Shown: piece by piece, positions 8,228-15,701 of the stretch | Numbering within the stretch: position 1 is the first letter of the stretch | Layout of the letters: the number at the start of each line of letters is the position of its first letter | NCBI RefSeq assembly: GCF_039541815.1 | Contig: NZ_BAABGY010000007.1 | Span: 62,001-126,000, forward strand | Source of the DNA: Flavisolibacter amylovorans | GTDB taxonomy: Bacteria; Bacteroidota; Bacteroidia; Chitinophagales; Chitinophagaceae | Length of the DNA: 64,000 bases | Direction of reading: 5' to 3' | Position numbers and translations under genes: made by a program | The notes under the pieces: model-generated | What the model saw: only the letters and a program-made list of their open reading frames with translations | Told to the model about the DNA's origin: nothing | Databases searched by the model: none

Positions 8228-9562
8228 TTAGAGTTTGATGAATTCAACGCGGCGGTTGTTGGCTTTTCCTTCCGGGCTGGTGTTGGGCGCGGCGGGCTCC
8301 GACTCACCTTTGCCATCGGTGATCATACCGCTGACATCCACCCCGAAATCGGCGCCCAGGGCGGCTTTCACAGCGGCGGCGCGGCGCTTCGACAGGTCCA
8401 GGTTGGCGGCATCGGCGCCGTCGCTGTCGGTATGCCCGATCACCTTCACCCGGATCCCGGGATTCTCTTTGAGCACCGCTGCGATCTCTTTGAGGGTGCC
8501 GTAGGATTCGCCCCTGATCTTGTCGGAGTTGACGTCGAACAGGATACCACGGGTGACCAGCTTTCCTTCGGTGATCAGCTTACTCCGCATGTCGGGCTGG
8601 CCGGTGGCGATCCGGACATTCGACAGGTACACCGGCGCCATGTCGTCGTTGCCGTAGTTCAGCCCCGGGTTGTTCGTGAACTTAATGCGGTTGAATTTTG
8701 CGGCGGGAAGTCCCTGGGGCAGGTCGAGTACCTTGGTTTCGTTCACATACACGCGAAGGCGCTGCTTTTGTCCCCATACCGACACGTGTGCCACCTTGTT
8801 GTACAGTTGGCTGTTTTGCACCTGGTGCGTGCCGCCTGCCTTCTCGCCGCCACCTGCCGTGCTCCATTTCGTTACCTCCCACTCGCCCTGCGTCATCAGG
8901 AAGACGCCGGCAATACCGATGCCCTCGGTATTTTCCCATTCATCTTTCCCGGCGGAGTAGATGTTGAGTCCGAAATACGGCTTCTCTTTTTCGTCCACTT
9001 CGGTCATCAGGATGTCGAACTCGAGTGTGAAGTTGTCCGGGAACACTTCTTTCAACACGGGTGCATAACCCACGCCGGCGCTCCATTTGAGCCAGCGCCC
9101 GGGCACATTGCTCACCGTTACGAGCTCACCGCTGCCGCCCGTATTCCAGTTTACGGGGAAATCGCCGGCGGCGCCTTTCGAGAAGTCCTCGAAGAAGCTC
9201 ACTTTCTCGCCGGGCACGAAATCGTAGCGCGAAAACGACTGCAGCGACGCTGCCGGTGTGGCCCCGGTGGTGGAACTGACTGTGGTGGAGCCGCCTGTGG
9301 TGTGCACAGCCGGTGTGGCGCCGGTGCCGGATTTTTTATTGGCGTTGCCTTTGCCTTTCTTTTTGGCAGCTTCTTCAGCCGCATCGAGCCCGTCGTCGAT
9401 ACCCTTGTCGACCTTTTCCTCGGCGCGCTGCTGTACTTTTTCTTTGATGCGGTCGCCGACGTTGAACTGGGCATTTGCCTTTTGCAGGCCGGCGCCAAGG
9501 AGCAGGAAGAGGGCAAGCAGGGACAGGCGGCCGCTACGGGCCGGGGAAAGCGCGTGTGTCAT
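8228..9562 (-). CDS. OmpA-family outer-membrane/peptidoglycan-binding protein
   Basis: A 444-aa envelope protein. The start at 9562 gives a good signal peptide (LLALFLLLGAG ... KANAQ). Next come a charged, low-complexity linker (Lys/Glu- and Thr-rich, residues 35-100) and a large middle domain of unknown type. An OmpA C-terminal domain fills about residues 325-444: ILFDVNSDKIRGES, VIGHTDSDG and NRRVEFIKL, where the Asp/Arg pair binds diaminopimelate of peptidoglycan. It lies between the regulator genes and the secreted paralogues. Confidence 0.88.
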   Translation of the reverse strand: MTHALSPARSGRLSLLALFLLLGAGLQKANAQFNVGDRIKEKVQQRAEEKVDKGIDDGLDAAEEAAKKKGKGNANKKSGTGATPAVHTTGGSTTVSSTTGATPAASLQSFSRYDFVPGEKVSFFEDFSKGAAGDFPVNWNTGGSGELVTVSNVPGRWLKWSAGVGYAPVLKEVFPDNFTLEFDILMTEVDEKEKPYFGLNIYSAGKDEWENTEGIGIAGVFLMTQGEWEVTKWSTAGGGEKAGGTHQVQNSQLYNKVAHVSVWGQKQRLRVYVNETKVLDLPQGLPAAKFNRIKFTNNPGLNYGNDDMAPVYLSNVRIATGQPDMRSKLITEGKLVTRGILFDVNSDKIRGESYGTLKEIAAVLKENPGIRVKVIGHTDSDGADAANLDLSKRRAAAVKAALGADFGVDVSGMITDGKGESEPAAPNTSPEGKANNRRVEFIKL

Positions 9563-9655
9563 GTTGTAGGTTTTGTACGTTAAAAGTAGACCGGCCCGAA
9601 AGCCGGGGCAATAGAACAAAAGTTAGGAGGGGTGTAGTTCTACGGGTCCGTGTGC

Positions 9656-10288
9656 TCAGCCTTTGCCGAACATCTTGTTGAGGGCCTCCGTGCGGTTCTG
9701 CACGTGCAGCTTGCGGTAGATATGGTGTATGTGCTGGCGTACGGTGCCGGTGCTGAGGCCCATCCGCGCGGCGATCTCCTTGTACAGAAATCCCTTGGCC
9801 AGCCAGTCGAGTACTTCGCGCTCGCGGGCCGACAAGAGACTGGTGCTGTCGGGCGCGGCCGTGGGCGCGCAGAAGGAGGCCACCACCTTGCGGGCGATGT
9901 GCGCGCTCATGGGCGCGCCGCCGGCGTGCAACTCGGTAAGCGCGGTCCGGATGCGGTCCGGCGGCGTGTTCTTCAACAGGTAACCGGTGGCCCCGGCCGC
10001 CAGCGCCTCGAACACCTGCTCGCTGTTCTCGTAGATGGTGAACATGGTGAATTGCGTGGCCGGGCAAAGCGGGCGCAGGCGCGAAACGCAGTCGATGCCG
10101 GAGAGTCCGGGCAGGTTGATGTCCATCACCACCACGTCGGGCTGTGCTTCCGGGATGCCTTCCAGTGCTGCCTCCGCTGAGCCGAAGGCGCCGAGCACCA
10201 GGAAACCGGGGTCTTGCTCCAGGATCCGGACGAGGCCTTCGCGGATCTCCTCCAGGTCTTCAACGATGCAAACGGCGATCGGGTTCAT
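9656..10288 (-). CDS. NarL/LuxR-family response regulator
   Basis: A 210-aa DNA-binding response regulator. The receiver has VEDLEEI, the phospho-acceptor Asp in VVVMDINLPGLSG and the conserved Lys in YLLKNTPP. The LuxR-type HTH follows at about residues 145-207 (LSAREREVLDWLAKGFLYKEIAARMG shape). It lies 46 bp downstream of a TPR histidine kinase on the same strand, its likely partner, and about 90 bp upstream of the OmpA-domain gene, which suggests local control of the envelope genes. Confidence 0.93.
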   Translation of the reverse strand: MNPIAVCIVEDLEEIREGLVRILEQDPGFLVLGAFGSAEAALEGIPEAQPDVVVMDINLPGLSGIDCVSRLRPLCPATQFTMFTIYENSEQVFEALAAGATGYLLKNTPPDRIRTALTELHAGGAPMSAHIARKVVASFCAPTAAPDSTSLLSAREREVLDWLAKGFLYKEIAARMGLSTGTVRQHIHHIYRKLHVQNRTEALNKMFGKG

Positions 10289-10334
10289 GTGGTAAAGTTC
10301 GGGGCGCCGGCGAGGGCGCGCAATAGAACGAATG

Positions 10335-12266
10335 TTAGGCCTCCACGGTAGCGGGTACTTCGAGGCGCAGCTTTACTGGCCGGCGGCTCAGGATCCGGAA
10401 GGTGCCGCCGGCGCGCTCCATGCGCTGTTCCATATTGGTCATGCCGTTGCCTTTCCGCTTCGGCGCCTCCTCCTGCAGGCCGCGCCCGTCGTCTTCCACC
10501 GTAATGGCAATGCCGTCGCTGAAGTCCATGCTGATGGTCACCTGTGTTGCGCCGGCATGCTTGATGCTGTTGTGCACCGCCTCCTTCACGGTCAGGTAGA
10601 TGTGGCGGCGTTGCACACCGGGCAGGCTGCGGTCGGGGATCTCATCGGGGATGTGGAACACATAGGCGATGCCGGCAGTTTCGAGCAGCTCTCCGATGTT
10701 GTGGCGGATATACGAAACGAGCTCCTGCAGCTGGTCCTGGCCGGTGTTCATGCTCCACACGATCTCGTTCATCTGGCTTACGAGCCCACGCGCGATCGTG
10801 CCGATGCGCGGCCCGTTGCCGGTATCGCCGGCACTCAGGAACACGATGCTGGTGAGGCCCGCGCCGAGTTCATCGTGGATCTCCTGGGCAATGCGGCGGC
10901 GCTCCTCTTCCTGGCCCTCGAGGGTGGCGCGCAGGCGGATGACCTCGGCCTCGCGGCCCAATGCCTCGATCTGTTTTTGCTGGAGCGCACGCTTATGCCG
11001 GCCGCTGCGGTACGAGAAGAAAAAGGTAAGCAGCAGGAGCGAAAGGGCGCCGAGTACGGCCACCAGCAGTGCCTGCTTCTCGCGCAGGTCTTCTTTGCTG
11101 CGCGCGAGTTGCAGCTGCTTGTCGAGAAGGGCTTTGTCTTTCTGGGCCGTCTCGAATTTTTTGTCGAGCTCTTCTGCATTGCGGCGCACCGTGGCATTGG
11201 TAAGGGAATCACTGAGGCGAGTATATTCCTGCAGGTAACGGTATGCGGCCGCGTGCTGTCCCAGGCCGGCCTTGATGTCGGCGGCGAGCTTGAACTGTTG
11301 CGTCAGGTCGGTGAAGACGCCGGTGGAGCGGCTGATGGCGATGGCCTGCTGTACGTAGTTGTCGGCCCGGTCGAGCGCACCCAGGTAGAAGTGGTTCATG
11401 GCGAGGCCGTTGAGGCAGGTGGATATATTGGCGTCGAAATCATTTTCCCGGCAGAGGGCGAGCGACTGCTCGAAGTAGCCGATCGAGCGCCGGTACAGCT
11501 GCTGCTTTGCGAAGAGCTCGCCGAGCATCATGAGCGCCACCTGCGTATTGTACGCAGAGCCGGCAGCCCGGCTGATGGCCAGCGATTGCTGGAAGGCATC
11601 CAGTGCTTCGGGATACCGCTTCAGCGAGGTCAGCGAGCCGCCCTTATTGGCATATGCGGCCGTAAGCGTTTCGCTGTCCTTGCGCGCCCGGCTGAGGGTG
11701 ATGCTTTTATCGGCATAGGCGATCGCCTTGTCGAACTGGCGCAGCTCGTCGAACACGGTGCCGAGGTTCTGGTAGATGATATTGAGGAAGCGCAGGTCGC
11801 CGATCTTCTCGAACAGCGCTGCTGCGTGGGTGTAGTAGTACACCGCCGAATCGTAGCGCCCCTGGTAGTTGAGTACGTTGGCCACGTTGGCATAGGCCTT
11901 TGCCGACTCGAGGGGCAGCTTATGGTCGAGTGCGAGGCGCAGCGCGGCGAGGTTGAGCGCGTAGGAGGAGTCGAGCTGTCCCTTGTAGTTGAGGAGGGCG
12001 CTGTAGTAGCTCGCATACTTGATCTGTCCTTTGATATGCCCGCCCTTGACTGCCAGGGCGTAGGCTTTCCGGTAGAAGTGAGCCGCACTTTCCGGTTGCT
12101 CGCCATCGAGCTCCAGCGCATAGCCGTAGGCGTAATACGCATCGATCTTGGCAGTGTCTTCGGGCAGTGTGCGCACGAGTTGCAACAGGCTGTCGCGGTT
12201 CTGGCCCGCTGCGGTAAAAGTACCCGCGATCAGCAGTGCGGAAAGAAGAATCCCCGGCAGTCGCAT
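10335..12266 (-). CDS. TPR-repeat membrane sensor histidine kinase
   Basis: 643 aa from the ATG at 12266, which gives a signal peptide (GILLSALLIAGTFTAAGQN). Residues 25-360 are tetratricopeptide repeats that would face the periplasm. A coiled coil leads into one transmembrane helix (LLVAVLGALSLLLLTFFFSY). The cytoplasmic part has a HisKA_3 helix with the phospho-His in RRRIAQEIHDELGAG and an HATPase domain (VKEAVHNSIKHAG, VEDDGRGL, GNGMTNMEQR). This is a common Bacteroidetes layout, paired with the LuxR-type regulator downstream. Upstream in-frame codons to 12629 are rejected because they overlap the divergent gene. Confidence 0.9.
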   Translation of the reverse strand: MRLPGILLSALLIAGTFTAAGQNRDSLLQLVRTLPEDTAKIDAYYAYGYALELDGEQPESAAHFYRKAYALAVKGGHIKGQIKYASYYSALLNYKGQLDSSYALNLAALRLALDHKLPLESAKAYANVANVLNYQGRYDSAVYYYTHAAALFEKIGDLRFLNIIYQNLGTVFDELRQFDKAIAYADKSITLSRARKDSETLTAAYANKGGSLTSLKRYPEALDAFQQSLAISRAAGSAYNTQVALMMLGELFAKQQLYRRSIGYFEQSLALCRENDFDANISTCLNGLAMNHFYLGALDRADNYVQQAIAISRSTGVFTDLTQQFKLAADIKAGLGQHAAAYRYLQEYTRLSDSLTNATVRRNAEELDKKFETAQKDKALLDKQLQLARSKEDLREKQALLVAVLGALSLLLLTFFFSYRSGRHKRALQQKQIEALGREAEVIRLRATLEGQEEERRRIAQEIHDELGAGLTSIVFLSAGDTGNGPRIGTIARGLVSQMNEIVWSMNTGQDQLQELVSYIRHNIGELLETAGIAYVFHIPDEIPDRSLPGVQRRHIYLTVKEAVHNSIKHAGATQVTISMDFSDGIAITVEDDGRGLQEEAPKRKGNGMTNMEQRMERAGGTFRILSRRPVKLRLEVPATVEA

Positions 12267-12450
12267 ACGTTCTGGTTTTACAGGTAAGGTACTCGTTTTT
12301 GTGGAAAATTCCGGCAGCTCGCTGCCCTCGCCAGCCAAACAAAAGGGGGCGGTGCACCCGTACCGGAGCGTCGAAACGGGATTATTCCGGCGCGAAGGCG
12401 GCATCTCTGTAGCTTGCTGCTCCGGGTCGGCTCGGCCCGGCACCTTTGCT

Positions 12451-13404
12451 ATGCGATTACCGTTGATTGTCCCCGTTTTACTGGCCACCCTGGCCTGGCG
12501 CTGCTCCGGGGAGGCGCGTCCTTCGCTGGAAGTGCTTTCGGTGGAGGTGCTGCGCGATGTGCCTTCAGGATCCGCCCTGACCGTACGCGGCGACAGTGCG
12601 TACATCGTGGGCGACGATGCGACCGGCATTTACCACCTGGCGCTTACCGGCCGCGGCTACCGGAAGCTGCCCCTCGCGGGGGCGGACATCAGCGAATACC
12701 GTATTCCCAGGGAGCGTAAACCCGACTATGAGGCTTCTGCTGTGTTCCCCAGAGGCAATGACCTCTACCTGGTGGCCTTCGGTTCGGGGAGCAAGGCGCC
12801 GATGCGCGACAGCGTCCTCGTTCACCCGCTTTCAGGGAGCGAGGCGCAGCAAAGCTTCCCGGCTGCACCCTTCTATTCCGGTTTGCGGGAGCAGCTCGAC
12901 ATTCCTCCGGGATCCTGGAACATCGAGGGCGCTGCCTTATTGGGAGAAGACCTGTATCTTTTCAATCGCGGCACCAACACGATCATCCGCTGCAACGCAG
13001 CGCAGGTGCTCGGATTCGTAACGGGCAGAACGACCTCACTGCCTGCGGTGGATGGACGCCGCCTCAGTCTATTGGGGATCAAGGGCAGGGAGGCCCGTAT
13101 TTCCGGCGCCAGTGCCACCGGCGATGGCCGGATCGTATTCTGCGCTTCTGTAGAAGACACCGACGACTGGACCAAAGACGGGCCTGTGCTCGGTAGCTTT
13201 ATCGGCATCTGGGATCCACGCACCGGGAAATTGTCTTCGGTCCGGCTGCTTGCCGATGCGGCGGGAAATCCCCTCGTGGAAAAACTGGAGTCGGTGGATG
13301 TGCTGAAGCGGGCGGCTGACGGGCAACTGGAGCTCCTGGCAATCGGGGACAACGATGATGGAACCACCCGGCTACTGCGGCTAAGCTATTCCGCGGCCGA
13401 CTGA
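12451..13404 (+). CDS. predicted lipoprotein with beta-propeller-like repeats
   Basis: 317 aa from the ATG at 12451. A short hydrophobic start with LAWRC suggests a lipoprotein signal. The rest has repeated strand-turn segments (AYIVGDDATGIYHL, DLYLVAFGSGSK, DLYLFNRGTN, IVFCASVEDTDDW) that look like propeller blades. I do not recognise a named family with certainty; a DUF6929-type assignment is possible. A -7-like CACCTTTG ends 3 bp before the ATG, so the mRNA may be leaderless. It converges on the next gene with only 4 bp between stop codons. Confidence 0.6.
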   Translation: MRLPLIVPVLLATLAWRCSGEARPSLEVLSVEVLRDVPSGSALTVRGDSAYIVGDDATGIYHLALTGRGYRKLPLAGADISEYRIPRERKPDYEASAVFPRGNDLYLVAFGSGSKAPMRDSVLVHPLSGSEAQQSFPAAPFYSGLREQLDIPPGSWNIEGAALLGEDLYLFNRGTNTIIRCNAAQVLGFVTGRTTSLPAVDGRRLSLLGIKGREARISGASATGDGRIVFCASVEDTDDWTKDGPVLGSFIGIWDPRTGKLSSVRLLADAAGNPLVEKLESVDVLKRAADGQLELLAIGDNDDGTTRLLRLSYSAAD

Positions 13405-13408
13405 GTTT

Positions 13409-14803
13409 CTACGGGTACTGCTCCTTGCTGGTCCCTTTTTCGACGATCACTTTCGGACGTCGGATTCCTTTTTCCAGAGCAAATACATCGTTTCCGCCCG
13501 CCCCGTAAAGTGTGATGCGTCCCGTTTCGGAAGCGCGGAACACCCGCTGGTAAAATGCCGCGCCTTCTTTTTGCCCGGAGGCATCGAGCCGGTGCACGGT
13601 CACGGATACAGTGCCGTCGGGCAGCCTGCGCACATCGAACTGCTCGGCGCCGGTGCTGCCGTGGATTTCCACCTTCCGGGCGAGTGCATCATAGTAACGC
13701 GAGGCAAAGGAGCGAAGTCGTGCGCGGCGCTCTACGAGGCGCTCGCAGATGGCTGTTCCCGAAAGCGCAACGATCTCCGCGGGCATTGCCTGCAGCGATA
13801 CGTTGATGACGGAATCGGTAAGGGTGCGCTCGAGGTGAGCGGCGGCCTCGAGCCAGTCGGCTTCGGTCATTTCGTTCGCGAAAAACCGGTCCAGCAGCTG
13901 GTCGTGGCTCGTGAGGGTGGTCACGTTGCGGATGCCGAAGTTGAAGCGTTGCATGAGGCGCCGGCGCGTGAGTGCGAGCGTGAGCTTCGTGAGCAGCCCG
14001 TTGTAAGTAAAGAAAGCCTGGTCGCGGTCGACGGGCACCGGCACAAAGCGGTAGGCGCCGCTGTCCGGAACGCCCCAGCGCCAGTTGCCTTCGTGGCGGT
14101 CCACATCCGAGATCAGGATATCGAAAAGGCGGGCGCGGATAAAGGCACGCCCGTCGGCGCGGAGGCGGTTGTCGGCGCGCATTTTTTCCTTGACGTCGGT
14201 GGTGGCCAGGTACTGGCGGTAGCCGCCCAGGTGGGGCGCGTCGCTCCAGTTGCCCGAAGGGCGCTCCTCGAGGAGGTAAAGGGCATTTGCGTAAACGGCA
14301 TTGAAGGTATCGAGTGCGGGCTGCTCCGGCACGAATACGAGGCGGGGCGCCGGGTGGGGGATGCCGGCAGCCGTGAGCATGGCGGGGAGCGCCAGCGCGG
14401 CATAGGGATGCGACATCGACACGCCGTCTTGTACGAGCGATCCGTAGGCGCTGTTCCGTAGAAGTGCGGGGAGCAGGTTGCTGCGGGTCTTATTGACGGA
14501 GCGCAGTACATATTCCTTGCCGGCGCGCGAGCGCAGGCGGAGCGAGCGGCTCTCGCCGCCGCCGCTGCGCTGGTAGGGGATGAGGCCGCCGTACAGGGTG
14601 TCGAGCCGGACCACCGGTGCCTGTATGGGCGTGGTCCATTCGGCCCGCCAGTTGCGCCCGAACAGGAAGCGGTGGAAGCGCGAGGCGTCGTGCTCCGCGC
14701 CGGCTACCACGGGCACGGTGGCCGGGAGCACCGGATCCTGCGCGCCGGCACTGAGTACGGCCAGGAGCAAGGTGGAGAGCACGAAGCGGCGAAACGGGGT
14801 CAT
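13409..14803 (-). CDS. exported protein with kinase-like (HipA/Fam20-type) motifs
   Basis: A 464-aa protein with a clear signal peptide (FVLSTLLLAVLSAGAQ). Two motifs recall the catalytic loop and metal-binding loop of the HipA/phosphatidylinositol-kinase-like fold: DILISDVDRHEGNWRWG and, after a short spacer, FVPVPVDRDQAF. An upstream SLRLRSRAGKEYVLRSVNK could hold the ATP-binding Lys. This is motif reading only; such kinases are usually cytosolic, so a periplasmic one would be unusual. Other readings are a pseudokinase or an unrelated fold. Confidence 0.5.
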   Translation of the reverse strand: MTPFRRFVLSTLLLAVLSAGAQDPVLPATVPVVAGAEHDASRFHRFLFGRNWRAEWTTPIQAPVVRLDTLYGGLIPYQRSGGGESRSLRLRSRAGKEYVLRSVNKTRSNLLPALLRNSAYGSLVQDGVSMSHPYAALALPAMLTAAGIPHPAPRLVFVPEQPALDTFNAVYANALYLLEERPSGNWSDAPHLGGYRQYLATTDVKEKMRADNRLRADGRAFIRARLFDILISDVDRHEGNWRWGVPDSGAYRFVPVPVDRDQAFFTYNGLLTKLTLALTRRRLMQRFNFGIRNVTTLTSHDQLLDRFFANEMTEADWLEAAAHLERTLTDSVINVSLQAMPAEIVALSGTAICERLVERRARLRSFASRYYDALARKVEIHGSTGAEQFDVRRLPDGTVSVTVHRLDASGQKEGAAFYQRVFRASETGRITLYGAGGNDVFALEKGIRRPKVIVEKGTSKEQYP

Positions 14804-14892
14804 TGATGGAGCCGGCTATAAAACTGTGCCATCACCTGGATGCGGGACACCGGGCGCCACCGAAAGTTTTTTTTCAAATAGTTCCTTTGTTT

Positions 14893-14923
14893 TTTGGGGA
14901 AAATGGAAAGCCGCCTATATTTG
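14893..14923 (+). promoter_or_regulatory. promoter of the tRNA-Val cluster
   Basis: TTTG (14893-14896), exactly 19 nt, then TATATTTG (14916-14923): a perfect match to the Bacteroidetes housekeeping promoter. It sits 41 nt before the first tRNA-Val. Confidence 0.85.
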
Positions 14924-14964
14924 CACTCCCGTCGCGGTAACCGCTGCGGGACAGTTCTTCAAAA

Positions 14965-15039
14965 GGGAGCTTAGCTCAGCTGGTTCAGAGCATCTGTTTT
15001 ACACACAGAGGGTCGGCGGTTCGAACCCGTCAGCTCCCA
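14965..15039 (+). tRNA. tRNA-Val (UAC anticodon), copy 1
   Basis: 75 nt. The acceptor stem GGGAGCT pairs with AGCTCCC. The anticodon stem TCTGT/ACAGA encloses TTTACAC, so the anticodon is TAC. The T-arm is GGCGG-TTCGAAC-CCGTC. CCA is not encoded. Identical to the copy at 15217-15291. Confidence 0.95.
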
Positions 15040-15047
15040 CCCGAATA

Positions 15048-15076
15048 AGCCTCGACGCAAGTTGAGGCTTTCCTTT
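15048..15076 (+). terminator. terminator after tRNA-Val copy 1
   Basis: GCCTCGAC-GCAA-GTTGAGGC hairpin followed by TTTCCTTTT. Confidence 0.75.
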
Positions 15077-15100
15077 TACCTCAGGAACGGTAGTTTCGAT

Positions 15101-15160
15101 GGGAGCTTAGCTCAGCTGGTTCAGAGCATTCCGCGTTTGACGCGGAAGGGTCAGCGAACC
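15101..15160 (+). pseudogene. 3'-truncated tRNA-Val-like remnant
   Basis: The first 26 nt match the intact tRNA-Val exactly (acceptor strand and D-arm). A good anticodon stem TCCGC/GCGGA follows with loop GTTTGAC. After AGGGTC the sequence diverges, and no T-arm or 3' acceptor strand follows. It cannot fold as a complete tRNA, and the loop would give an anticodon that does not read as Val. Probably a relic of recombination among the repeated tRNA copies. Confidence 0.7.
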
Positions 15161-15216
15161 AGTTGAACGAAAACGATGAAGTAGCGGTGCTCCGGAGAAG
15201 GTAAAGACATATCATT

Positions 15217-15291
15217 GGGAGCTTAGCTCAGCTGGTTCAGAGCATCTGTTTTACACACAGAGGGTCGGCGGTTCGAACCCGTCAGCTCCCA
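15217..15291 (+). tRNA. tRNA-Val (UAC anticodon), copy 2
   Basis: 75 nt, identical base for base to the copy at 14965-15039, including the TAC anticodon. It is followed at once by its own terminator. Confidence 0.95.
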
Positions 15292-15296
15292 CTTAA

Positions 15297-15326
15297 AAAG
15301 TCTCAACTTTCGTTGAGACTTTTTTA
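15297..15326 (+). terminator. terminator after tRNA-Val copy 2
   Basis: AAGTCTCAAC-TTTC-GTTGAGACTT stem with a following T run. Confidence 0.85.
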
Positions 15327-15336
15327 ATTTCCGTCA

Positions 15337-15603
15337 ATGCCGTGCTGTACCTACATTCTGTTCTCAGAGACGTTGCGGAAATATTACATCGGCCACACCT
15401 GTGGCGAGGTTCAAGAACGGCTGCAAAAGCATAACACCAACCACAAAGGATTTACGGGCCGGTCTCCCGATTGTAGGCTCGTTTGGATGAAACCATACCC
15501 GGATGAAACTGCCGCTGATCGGCGCGAGCGCGAAATCACCGCATGGAAAAGCAGCAAGCGTATCCAGGCGTTGATCGAGGCAAACAATTCGGCCTCTTTT
15601 TAA
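15337..15603 (+). CDS. GIY-YIG endonuclease domain protein
   Basis: 88 aa, the usual size of single-domain (UPF0213-like) GIY-YIG proteins. The YIL and YYIG motifs (TYILFSETLRKYYIGHT) are at the N-terminus. A catalytic Arg follows in EVQERLQKHN, and a later Glu in RREREITAWK could bind metal. The gene is wedged between a tRNA-Val terminator and a 5'-truncated tRNA-Val, with its stop codon 3 nt from the broken tRNA. That is compatible with nuclease-mediated spread into tRNA loci. Substrate unknown. Confidence 0.85.
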   Translation: MPCCTYILFSETLRKYYIGHTCGEVQERLQKHNTNHKGFTGRSPDCRLVWMKPYPDETAADRREREITAWKSSKRIQALIEANNSASF

Positions 15604-15605
15604 AA

Positions 15606-15674
15606 TGTTCAGCCGGTTCAGCGCATCCCGCATTACATGCGGTAGGGTCGGCGGTTCGAACCCGTCAGCTCCCA
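15606..15674 (+). pseudogene. 5'-truncated tRNA-Val-like remnant
   Basis: D-arm, an anticodon loop ATTACAT (again TAC), T-arm and 3' acceptor strand match the tRNA-Val copies. The 5' acceptor strand is replaced by the tail of the GIY-YIG gene (TTTTTAAAA). The anticodon stem has one mismatch and no promoter is seen, so it is unlikely to yield a functional tRNA. Confidence 0.75.
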
Positions 15675-15701
15675 CTTAGAAAGAGGTAGCAACATACATT
15701 C

